A DNA stretch of 64,000 nucleotides, taken from positions 186,001 to 250,000 of the forward strand of contig NZ_WNLA01000001.1 of assembly GCF_009720865.1 (NCBI RefSeq). The letters run 5' to 3'. This DNA comes from Pseudoduganella ginsengisoli (lineage in GTDB: Bacteria > Pseudomonadota > Gammaproteobacteria > Burkholderiales > Burkholderiaceae_D). A model generated the notes under the pieces. It had not been told where the DNA came from. It ran no database searches and saw only the letters and a list, made by a program, of their open reading frames with translations. Position 1 is the stretch's first letter; each line of letters begins with the position of its first letter. The position numbers and the translations under genes were made by a program. This document shows positions 26,330-34,558 of the stretch, piece after piece.

Positions 26330-27010
26330 ATGAAAGCCCTACTGATTGAAGATGAACAGCGCATCGCCAGCTTTGTCTGCGCGGGATTGCGCGAACACGG
26401 CTTCCTGGTCGACCATTGCGAAGATGGCAACCTGGGCTATGACTATGCGCTGAGCCGCGAATATGACGTAGTGCTGCTCGATATCATGCTGCCGGGCCGT
26501 GACGGTTTAGCTATCCTCAAAGCCATGCGCCGCGAAGGCCGCGACACGCCCGTCATCCTGCTGACCGCCCGCAATGAACTGGACGACCGCCTGCAAGGCT
26601 TGAATTTGGGCGCCGATGACTACCTGGCCAAGCCATTTTTCGTCGAAGAACTGATTGCCCGCATCCATGCCCTGCTGCGCCGGGTCAGCGGCGAGCGGCA
26701 AAACATGCTGGCGGTCGGGCCCGTGCGGCTGGACCGCTTGAGCCGCGTGGCGGAAATCAATGGCCGCTCCGTCGAGCTGACGAGCCGCGAATTCAATTTG
26801 ATGGAATACCTGATGCGCTCGCCGGGGCGCGTGTATACCCGCACGCAAATCCTGGAACACGTGTGGGGCTACGATTTCGAACCGCAAACCAATATGGTTG
26901 ACGTGTGCATACAGCGGTTGCGCAAAAAGCTGGATTTGCCGGAAGACGTGGCGATTGAAGCCGTGCGCGGCGTCGGCTACCGGCTGCGCAAGCCTGACGG
27001 CGCACCTTGA
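26330..27010 (+). CDS. OmpR/PhoB-family response regulator
   Basis: A 226-residue DNA-binding regulator. The receiver domain (1-~115) has the acidic pocket E7-D8-E9, the phosphorylated D51 in VVLLDIMLPGRDG, the Thr in ILLTAR and the Lys in LAKPFF. A winged-helix output domain (~130-222) shows ELTSREFNLMEYLMRSPGRVYTR and RLRKKLDLPEDVAIEAVRGVGYRL. It overlaps the downstream kinase gene by TGATG, so the pair is one operon. The family layout resembles QseB/PmrA/CusR regulators. It is divergent from the giant repeat-protein gene, which is a plausible target, but that is inference from position only. Confidence 0.93.
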   Translation: MKALLIEDEQRIASFVCAGLREHGFLVDHCEDGNLGYDYALSREYDVVLLDIMLPGRDGLAILKAMRREGRDTPVILLTARNELDDRLQGLNLGADDYLAKPFFVEELIARIHALLRRVSGERQNMLAVGPVRLDRLSRVAEINGRSVELTSREFNLMEYLMRSPGRVYTRTQILEHVWGYDFEPQTNMVDVCIQRLRKKLDLPEDVAIEAVRGVGYRLRKPDGAP

Positions 27011-28443
27011 TGCCTACTCATACACCGGCGCCTGCCGGGCGGGCACGCCGCCGTTCCCTGATTGCGCCCATGCTGGAGCGCTGGCCGCAATTGCGTTCGT
27101 TCCGGCTGCGCATTGCGCTGGTGTCGACCGTCATGGCGCTGGCGGCCATTACCGCACTGTACGCCTCCACCGGCTACATCATCGTGCAGCGGCGCGCCAG
27201 CATCATTGACCGCATGCTGGCCGCCCAACTGGCGGCGCCGCTGTTCCAACTGACGTTGCAAACGCCGTGGTCCGCCATCGACGCCAACCTCAATGCCACG
27301 TTTGCAGGCTTTGCGCCGGAAAATTCCCCGGAAGGCTTCGTCGTCTTGCGCGTGCTGCATGCGGATACGGAGGAACTGTACCGCAGCAGCGACTGGCCCA
27401 CGGATTTGGCGCCCCGTCCGGCGTCCGGCTTGCAAACCGTTGACACGTTTGAACACAGCTGGCGCGTCGGCTCCGTTACCAATGGCCCGGTGACGGTGTG
27501 GATCGCGATTAACCGCAGCCTGTCCAATGTGCAATTGCGTGCATCCTTCAGCAAATTCGCCTTTGCCCTCGTCGGCCTGGCGGCGCTGATCGGCTTGCTG
27601 TCGTGGTATCTGGCAGGCGGCGCCATGCGTCCGGTGGAACGGCTGACGCGCGTCATGGTGCGCCTCAATGCGCTGGATCTGGACCGGCGCGTGTCATCCG
27701 AACACGAAGACCGCGAATTTGCCGAACTGATTGCCGTGTTCAACGCGATGCTGGACCGGCTGCAGCGCAGCTACCAGCAAGCCGTGCGCTTTTCCGGCGA
27801 TGCGGCCCACGAATTGAAAACCCCGCTGACGATTTTGCAGGGCGAACTGGAACGCAGCTTTGCCCGCGCGGTCCACGACCCCACGCTGGAACAAGGCTTG
27901 GCGAATATGCTCGACGAAGTGCGCCGCCTGGATTCCATCGTCCGCAAATTATTATTACTGGCGCGGGCCGATGCAGGCCAGTTGCACATCCCCATGGCGC
28001 GCGTGAATCTCTTGCCGATGCTGCAAGATTTGGCGGAAGACATTGAGCTGATGGATGACAGCCGCCCCGTAAGGCTGGACTTGCCGCCGCACCTGCACGT
28101 CAATGGCGATGCCGAGCTGTTGGGCCAAGTGCTGCACAATTTAGTCAGCAACGCCATTAAATATGGCACGGCGGGCGGCTGGATCGCACTGGAAGCGCGC
28201 GCAGACGGGCAACATTGGCAAATCGACATCTCCAACGCGTCGGAAGGCATTGCCCCGGAACACTGGGACCGCTTGTTTGACCGCTTTTACCGCGCCGACC
28301 AAGCCCACAACCGCCGGATTTCCGGCGTCGGACTGGGCTTGTCGCTGTCGCGCGACATCACGCGCGCCCATGGCGGCGCACTGGAATTGGCCGACCCTGG
28401 CCCCGGAAAAGTATGTTTCCGCCTCACCTTGCCCATCGCATAA
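27010..28443 (+). CDS. Sensor histidine kinase (QseC/PmrB-like)
   Basis: A 477-residue inner-membrane kinase partnered with the preceding response regulator. TM1 is at ~35-58 (LRIALVSTVMALAAITALYA), a periplasmic sensor of ~110 residues follows, then TM2 at ~180-200 (FAFALVGLAALIGLLSWYLA) and a HAMP segment (GGAMRPVERLTRVMVRLNALD). The dimerisation/phosphorylation box is FSGDAAHELKTPLTILQGE with His267. The ATPase domain has LLGQVLHNLVSNAIKYG (N box), then FDRFYRADQAHNRRISGVGLGLSLSRDI (F and G boxes). The start at ATG 27010 overlaps the regulator stop as TGATG. The signal is unknown. Confidence 0.92.
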   Translation: MPTHTPAPAGRARRRSLIAPMLERWPQLRSFRLRIALVSTVMALAAITALYASTGYIIVQRRASIIDRMLAAQLAAPLFQLTLQTPWSAIDANLNATFAGFAPENSPEGFVVLRVLHADTEELYRSSDWPTDLAPRPASGLQTVDTFEHSWRVGSVTNGPVTVWIAINRSLSNVQLRASFSKFAFALVGLAALIGLLSWYLAGGAMRPVERLTRVMVRLNALDLDRRVSSEHEDREFAELIAVFNAMLDRLQRSYQQAVRFSGDAAHELKTPLTILQGELERSFARAVHDPTLEQGLANMLDEVRRLDSIVRKLLLLARADAGQLHIPMARVNLLPMLQDLAEDIELMDDSRPVRLDLPPHLHVNGDAELLGQVLHNLVSNAIKYGTAGGWIALEARADGQHWQIDISNASEGIAPEHWDRLFDRFYRADQAHNRRISGVGLGLSLSRDITRAHGGALELADPGPGKVCFRLTLPIA

Positions 28444-28466
28444 GCAAAATACTTTTGTAAGCACTT

Positions 28467-28496
28467 CTTGAAATACCAAAACACCATCCCTATAAT
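28467..28496 (+). promoter_or_regulatory. groES-groEL promoter, compatible with both sigma-70 and sigma-32
   Basis: TTGAAA, 17-bp spacer, TATAAT is a near-ideal sigma-70 promoter. The same bases read CTTGAAA-N14-CCCTAT, close to the heat-shock sigma-32 consensus. The -10 adjoins the CIRCE element. Confidence 0.8.
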
Positions 28497-28522
28497 TGGC
28501 ACTCGTTAGACGAGAGTGCTAA
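28496..28522. promoter_or_regulatory. CIRCE element (HrcA operator)
   Basis: TTGGCACTC, 9-bp spacer, GAGTGCTAA matches the CIRCE consensus TTAGCACTC-N9-GAGTGCTAA at 17 of 18 positions. It overlaps the last base of the -10 and the start region of the groES promoter, so HrcA would block initiation. Confidence 0.95.
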
Positions 28523-28609
28523 CAAGAATTCTGGGGCTGCGGCCTGGCGCGTACGCGGCCGCAGTCCCAATAGCTCGACATCCATTGCCGTTATCTAAAG
28601 GAGTTTTGT

Positions 28610-28900
28610 ATGAATCTGCGTCCATTGCACGATCGCGTAATCGTTAAGCGTCTCGACCAGGAAACCAAGACCGCATCCGGTCTGATCATCCCTGACGCTG
28701 CTGCTGAGAAACCAGACCAGGGCGAAGTTCTGGCTGTGGGCAATGGCAAAGTGCTGGACGACGGCAAAGTGCGTCCACTGGAAGTGAAAGTGGGCGACCG
28801 CGTTCTGTTTGGCAAATACTCGGGCCAGGCTGTCAAAGTTGACGGCGAAGAGCTGCTGGTTATGCGCGAAGAAGACATCATGGCTGTTGTGAACAAGTAA
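28610..28900 (+). CDS. groES: Co-chaperonin GroES
   Basis: GroES caps the GroEL ring during ATP-driven protein folding in the cytoplasm. The 96-residue protein begins [18 protein letters not shown], carries the mobile loop [21 protein letters not shown] that contacts GroEL, and ends with [16 protein letters not shown]. Length is exactly that of the family (95-97). AAAGGAG lies 8 nt before the ATG. The leader of ~90 nt follows a promoter overlapped by a CIRCE operator. groEL follows after 46 bp. Confidence 0.98.
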   Translation: MNLRPLHDRVIVKRLDQETKTASGLIIPDAAAEKPDQGEVLAVGNGKVLDDGKVRPLEVKVGDRVLFGKYSGQAVKVDGEELLVMREEDIMAVVNK

Positions 28901-28925
28901 TTACTTGTTAAAACATCCACACTGA

Positions 28926-30593
<1,668 letters not shown>

Positions 30594-30628
30594 TTGCCTC
30601 GCCGTAAGGCTCGGCCCTCACGCTGACA

Positions 30629-30661
30629 AAGCCTGCAAGGTTCGCCTTGCAGGCTTTTTTC
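30629..30661 (+). terminator. groESL terminator
   Basis: AAGCCTGCAAGG, TTCG tetraloop, CCTTGCAGGC, then TTTTTT. The 10-bp GC-rich stem with a UUCG loop and a clean U-tract makes this a strong rho-independent terminator. Confidence 0.95.
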
Positions 30662-30708
30662 GTTTAGTATGGCCGCACCCTTCGCACCCATTGATTTCAG
30701 GCTTACTC

Positions 30709-31251
30709 ATGGCAGCACGCAAGAATTCTTCGACTTCCGCCGCAATTGCGGGCACCCTGGCTGGCTTGCTGGCAGCCGGGCTGCTCGGGTATTACCTGTA
30801 CTGGAATAAACAGCCGGAAACCAAGGAACGCCCCGCCCCGATGGCAGCGGCACTGGCCGATGCCATGCAGGCGTCCGTGGCGGCGCAAGCCGCCACTCAA
30901 ACCGCTCCTGTTCACAAGGGCGCGCTGAGCCGCGAGCAAGCGGTGGCGACGTTGATGGCCTTGCCGGAATTGCAGGCGTGGTCAAAGCAGATTGAAAAAG
31001 CGTCCGGCGGCAAAGCGCACGGCGCCATCATTGAATACGATAACCAGCTGCGTGAACATGATGGCAAACGCTATTACCAGTTAAGCTTCATTGAGAACAG
31101 CGATGACACCGCCCAGCGCTGGGAAAGCTTCCTCGTCAGCCTGACCGATGGCGATATCCTCGTCGATGACGATATCGATGGCACAGTATTGAGCCTGGCC
31201 CAGTGGCGGGAAACAAAAAAACCGCTGCAGCGCAGCGGCCCGGGAACGTGA
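30709..31251 (+). CDS. Membrane-anchored protein of unknown function
   Basis: A 180-residue protein with a short basic N-terminus (MAARKNSST), one hydrophobic segment at ~11-31 (AAIAGTLAGLLAAGLLGYYLY) likely to be an uncleaved anchor, an Ala-rich linker, and a soluble domain of ~110 residues (REQAVATLMALPELQAWSKQ, YYQLSFIENSDDTAQRWESF, LTDGDILVDDDIDGTVLSLAQW). The domain would sit in the periplasm. I do not recognise a family. ATG 30709 is used; an upstream in-frame TTG at 30691 lacks a ribosome site. It stands alone between the groESL terminator and a convergent MFS gene. Confidence 0.75.
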   Translation: MAARKNSSTSAAIAGTLAGLLAAGLLGYYLYWNKQPETKERPAPMAAALADAMQASVAAQAATQTAPVHKGALSREQAVATLMALPELQAWSKQIEKASGGKAHGAIIEYDNQLREHDGKRYYQLSFIENSDDTAQRWESFLVSLTDGDILVDDDIDGTVLSLAQWRETKKPLQRSGPGT

Positions 31252-31263
31252 TGTAGACTCAAC

Positions 31264-31284
31264 GGCGGATTCGTAGAACCCGCC
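31264..31284. repeat. REP-like hairpin between convergent genes
   Basis: GGCGG-A-TT-CGTAG-AA-C-CCGCC forms a short hairpin 13 bp after the anchored protein gene and 10 bp before the end of the convergent MFS gene. It has no T-tract. It resembles the other GGCGG..CCGCC hairpins of this window. Confidence 0.5.
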
Positions 31285-31293
31285 CCACGGAAC

Positions 31294-32532
31294 TTATGCA
31301 GCGCCTTTGACCGGCTGTGCGGCCTGCACGCCCTGCACCTTGCTGACCCACAGCAGCGTCACGATCGACAATGCCGCCGCCACCCAGCCAATGGTGCCGT
31401 AACCTTCAATATGGCCTGCCGTATCGGTCGACAGCATCAACCCGCCCAGCATCGCCCCGCACCCCGTGCCGATCTGCATCAGCGCCGCATTGGCGCTGAG
31501 GAACGCCCCACGGCGCGACGGATGCGGCACAGTGGTCAACAGCGCCTGCAGCGGAATCCCCCGCCCCGACACTACCATCATGAACAGCGGGAACAGGAAC
31601 ATCAATCCCCACAGCGGCCAGTGCGGCAAATGCGTCATCAACAGCATCGGCACCACTGCAAAACCGGCCAGGCAGCGATAGACAAAATGTTTACCGGCGC
31701 GGTCCGACCAGGCGCCAATCACGCGGGCCGATACCAGCGTGGTCAAGCCGCCCGCCAGATACACCCACGTGATCTCGGCAGGCTTGACGCCATAATTGGC
31801 CACCAGCACCGGTGAAATAAACGGGATGATCAACATGCCCGACACCATATTCACGCCAGACAGTGCAAACGCCTTTAAATGTTCCGGCACGCGGAACATA
31901 CCCACCAATTCAGGCAGCACTTGCGACAGCGGCGTCGGCGCGGTTTTCAAATGCGCCGTCAGCGATGGCAGCACATTGGCCGCAGCAAACCAGATCGGCA
32001 CGGAAAACAGCACCAGCAAATAAAACGCGGAAGCCCAGCCAAAGTGCGCCGACAGCATGACGCCGGCCGGCACGCCGGCGACGGCCGCCAAGCTGAACGA
32101 CGTCATCACGATGCCCGTCGCCGCGCCACGGCGGTTTGGCGGAATCACGTCGGCAATGATGGCCATGCCGATCGCCCCCAGCACACCGCCCGTCAGCCCG
32201 GCGAAGGCGCGCGACAGTACCAGCACGTGGAAATTCGGCGCCAGCGCGCAGGCCAGGTTGGACAGCGAAAACAGGGCAAACATGGCCAGCATCAGGCGCT
32301 TGCGGTCAAAGCGGTCGATGTAGGCCATGGCCAGCAAGCCAGACCCACCCGCGCACCACGAATACACGGACACGGCGCCCGACACCTTGGCCGGGCCGAT
32401 TTGAAATGCTTCCATCATTTGCGGCGCCAGCGGCATCATGACCATGAAGTCCATGATGACGGTGAACTGGATCAGCGCCAGCAGCCACAGGATGACGCGC
32501 TCACGCGCGGGAGTTAATTCGGTTGTAGGCAT
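31294..32532 (-). CDS. MFS efflux-type transporter
   Basis: A 412-residue major-facilitator protein with about twelve membrane segments. Typical signatures are MDFMVMMPLAPQMM in TM1, the motif-A-like loop YIDRFDRKRLMLAMFALF between TM2 and TM3, and PNRRGAATGIVMTSFSLAAVAGVPAG, the antiporter-type motif of TM5. This is the AraJ/Bcr-like drug-efflux class. AAGGAGG lies 4-10 nt before the ATG and overlaps the stop of the padR gene, so padR and the pump are one operon. A pump gene behind a PadR repressor usually exports a toxic compound that relieves repression; the substrate here is unknown. Confidence 0.9.
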   Translation of the reverse strand: MPTTELTPARERVILWLLALIQFTVIMDFMVMMPLAPQMMEAFQIGPAKVSGAVSVYSWCAGGSGLLAMAYIDRFDRKRLMLAMFALFSLSNLACALAPNFHVLVLSRAFAGLTGGVLGAIGMAIIADVIPPNRRGAATGIVMTSFSLAAVAGVPAGVMLSAHFGWASAFYLLVLFSVPIWFAAANVLPSLTAHLKTAPTPLSQVLPELVGMFRVPEHLKAFALSGVNMVSGMLIIPFISPVLVANYGVKPAEITWVYLAGGLTTLVSARVIGAWSDRAGKHFVYRCLAGFAVVPMLLMTHLPHWPLWGLMFLFPLFMMVVSGRGIPLQALLTTVPHPSRRGAFLSANAALMQIGTGCGAMLGGLMLSTDTAGHIEGYGTIGWVAAALSIVTLLWVSKVQGVQAAQPVKGAA

Positions 32533-32541
32533 AAGCCTCCT

Positions 32542-33078
32542 TTAATCGAGTGCGTTAATATCGGCCGCAGCTTTGCGCAGGATAGCGCGGATTGCGTCCA
32601 GGCGTGTTTCAGTGGCAGAACCATCGCGGGCGCGGACGATGACGGCTTCTTTCAGCGCGTGCGTCAGTGCGCGCAAGTCACCGCCGCCCTCGCCCGGTTC
32701 CGACAGCCGCGCCATGATGGCGTCCACCATTTGCCGGTTTTCATCGAGGAAAGCCTGCCCTTCCGGTGTGATCGTGTGCAGCTTTTTTGCCCCTTCATGG
32801 GAAATCGATACGTGGCCCATGTCATACAGCATCGCCAGCAATGGGTAAATGGCGCCCGGGCTGGGCGTGTAGCTGCCACCGGCACGGGTTTCCAGTTCCT
32901 TGATGATTTCATAGCCATGGCGCGGCTTTTCAGAGATCAGTTGCAGCACCACATAGCGCATGGCGCCAGAATCAAACATTTTCGGACCTCGGCCGCCACC
33001 GCCCCGGTGGTGGCCAAAGAAGCCGTGGCCGTGCATGTGCGGGTGGAAATGGCGGTGACCTTTGAAGAAGTGGAACAT
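32542..33078 (-). CDS. PadR-family regulator with His-rich N-terminus
   Basis: A 178-residue regulator. Residues ~35-115 are the PadR winged helix (GAMRYVVLQLISEKPRHGYEIIKELE, YTPSPGAIYPLLAMLYDMGHV, KLHTITPEGQAFL), followed by a C-terminal dimerisation helix region. The first ~30 residues, MFHFFKGHRHFHPHMHGHGF and FGHHRGGGG, are unusual for the family: about ten His plus a Gly run that could bind metal. GGAGG lies 5 nt before the ATG. It is the first gene of the operon with the MFS pump, and two copies of a TAAGATATATC motif lie just upstream, consistent with autorepression. Confidence 0.92.
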   Translation of the reverse strand: MFHFFKGHRHFHPHMHGHGFFGHHRGGGGRGPKMFDSGAMRYVVLQLISEKPRHGYEIIKELETRAGGSYTPSPGAIYPLLAMLYDMGHVSISHEGAKKLHTITPEGQAFLDENRQMVDAIMARLSEPGEGGGDLRALTHALKEAVIVRARDGSATETRLDAIRAILRKAAADINALD

Positions 33079-33088
33079 AAAACCTCCA

Positions 33089-33117
33089 TAAGATATATCG
33101 AAGTAAGATATATCTTA
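33089..33117. promoter_or_regulatory. Putative PadR operator
   Basis: TAAGATATATC occurs at 33089 and again at 33104 (15-bp period). The second copy extends to the perfect 14-bp palindrome TAAGATATATCTTA (33104-33117). It lies 11-39 bp before the padR ATG, where a repressor would cover the transcription start, and about 90 bp before the divergent gene at 33207. Confidence 0.7.
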
Positions 33118-33206
33118 AACTATTTCAGTCCTGTTTCAAGGGATTTTTTTCTCTTTTGCCAGCTTGCCGTATGATGGTGATGATTCCACGCACGCTTTGA
33201 TAACCG

Positions 33207-33980
33207 ATGTTCAAGAAACTGCTTGCCCTGCTGGGTTTCAAGTCCGCGCCGGCTGCGCCCGATACCGGCACGCCCGAGCCTGCCCCAAACCCGGCGGCAG
33301 CCGGCCTGCCCGCTGGTGCGCCGCCTGCGCCCGATGGCTGGCCAGCGCCCGGATCGCCGCCCGGCCCCATCGCGCCTTATGCGCGTGAAGATTTAAACCT
33401 GGTCTACAACCTGCTGTTCTGCGACGATGCGTCGCTGTTCAAGACCACGGACGACGCCACCCGTTCGCTGTTCGCGGACGGCACGGAACCCAAGGTCGTG
33501 CGCGCCATTGCGGACGACCGCGACGAAGAAAGCCGCGTGCGCATGCTGGCGTATAACTGGCTGCACGAAAATGCGCAGCCGGTGCCGCCAAAGGAAACGC
33601 TGGGCGTGGTGATTGAAGTGCCGCTGGAACAGGGCCTCGACGTGCTGGCCGCCTATGCCGATGGCACGGTACGCTACATCAATCACATGGGTTCGATCAG
33701 CGTGTATGAAAGCCACCCGGCGGAAATCGCCGCGCAAGCCAAGGAAATCGTGGAAACCGCGCAGGGCATGGTGAAACAGCAGCCGGTTGGCACCCGCCGC
33801 CGCCAGGCGCCGCCCACGTTAGGCGACGTGCGGCTGACGGCGCTGGTGTCCGATGGCTTGTATGTGGGGCAAGGCGCGTTTGAAGCCATTGCCACCGGCA
33901 AGCAGACGGCGCCCGTTTTGCAGGGCGCGCAGAAGCTGCTGGATTTGATAGTGCGGCAGGGGCGGCCGAAGGCGGATTAG
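33207..33980 (+). CDS. Cytoplasmic protein of unknown function
   Basis: A 257-residue protein. Residues 1-12 (MFKKLLALLGFK) look like an amphipathic helix, 13-60 are Pro/Ala-rich and disordered, and the domain from ~60 to 250 is mixed alpha/beta (YAREDLNLVYNLLFCDDASL, ETLGVVIEVPLEQGLDVLAAY, GTVRYINHMGSISVYESHPA, GAFEAIATGKQTAPVLQGAQ). No catalytic motif, signal peptide or membrane span is evident. I do not recognise a family. It is divergent from padR and ends in a long inverted repeat that overlaps its stop codon. Confidence 0.75.
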   Translation: MFKKLLALLGFKSAPAAPDTGTPEPAPNPAAAGLPAGAPPAPDGWPAPGSPPGPIAPYAREDLNLVYNLLFCDDASLFKTTDDATRSLFADGTEPKVVRAIADDRDEESRVRMLAYNWLHENAQPVPPKETLGVVIEVPLEQGLDVLAAYADGTVRYINHMGSISVYESHPAEIAAQAKEIVETAQGMVKQQPVGTRRRQAPPTLGDVRLTALVSDGLYVGQGAFEAIATGKQTAPVLQGAQKLLDLIVRQGRPKAD

Positions 33981-34013
33981 CGGCCAAGGCGGGCCAGGAC
34001 CGGCTAATCCGCC
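33971..34013. repeat. REP-like long inverted repeat between convergent genes
   Basis: GGCGGATTAGC (33971-33981) and GCTAATCCGCC (34003-34013) are perfect 11-bp arms around a 21-nt loop. The left arm includes the stop codon of the preceding gene. Only CTTT follows, so it is a poor intrinsic terminator. The GGCGGATTA..TAATCCGCC form resembles REP elements dispersed in betaproteobacterial genomes. Confidence 0.7.
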
Positions 34014-34064
34014 CTTTGCCACCATCGTACGGCCATCACACCTGCCTGAGTGGCTTAAAAGTCT

Positions 34065-34442
34065 TCAGTGCTGTTCAGGTGTCTCGGTATGCGCAGAAGC
34101 TACCCACCTGCCATCTTTCCTGACCCAAGTGGTTGTGTCATACACGACCATTTCATGGCTCTTGCCGTCCATGGTGAACGATTGCTTAGCCTTGTAGGAA
34201 GCGATGGCCACATCCGGGACAGGAAAAATCACTCGCTCATCAAAGAATTCAAACGACGTGATTCGCGCCGTATCCGACAGGGCCATCGCCCTGTACTCAT
34301 CGGGTTTGAAGTGATGAATGCCCCGCGTGCCAGCGGCGGCGGCCTGGTCATCCAGCAGCGAAACAGCGGTGTCGACATCCATGTCCACCATGGATTGCCA
34401 GAACTTGCGTTCCAGACTCATGATCTCAGCTTGCGTAGCCAT
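34065..34442 (-). CDS. DUF4440/SnoaL-like NTF2-fold protein
   Basis: A 125-residue protein with the NTF2-like pattern: an N-terminal helix pair (EIMSLERKFWQSMVDMDVDTAVSLL), a central strand region (RITSFEFFDERVIFPVPDVAIASYK) and the closing strands VVYDTTTWVRKDGRWVASAHTE. Such DUF4440/SnoaL-like folds are used in small-molecule catalysis or binding; no specific role can be given. The start at 34442 has GGAGG 6-10 nt upstream and is preferred over the in-frame ATG at 34463. It is a single gene. Confidence 0.82.
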   Translation of the reverse strand: MATQAEIMSLERKFWQSMVDMDVDTAVSLLDDQAAAAGTRGIHHFKPDEYRAMALSDTARITSFEFFDERVIFPVPDVAIASYKAKQSFTMDGKSHEMVVYDTTTWVRKDGRWVASAHTETPEQH

Positions 34443-34558
34443 TCTGTACCTCCGCTTGATCAAAAAACGACGGTAGCATGAAGGGCGTTTGGGCAGCGCC
34501 TGCTACACCTGCGAAGGTTGTTCACTAACCTGGAAGCAGAAAGCCCGCCGGACCCGGA

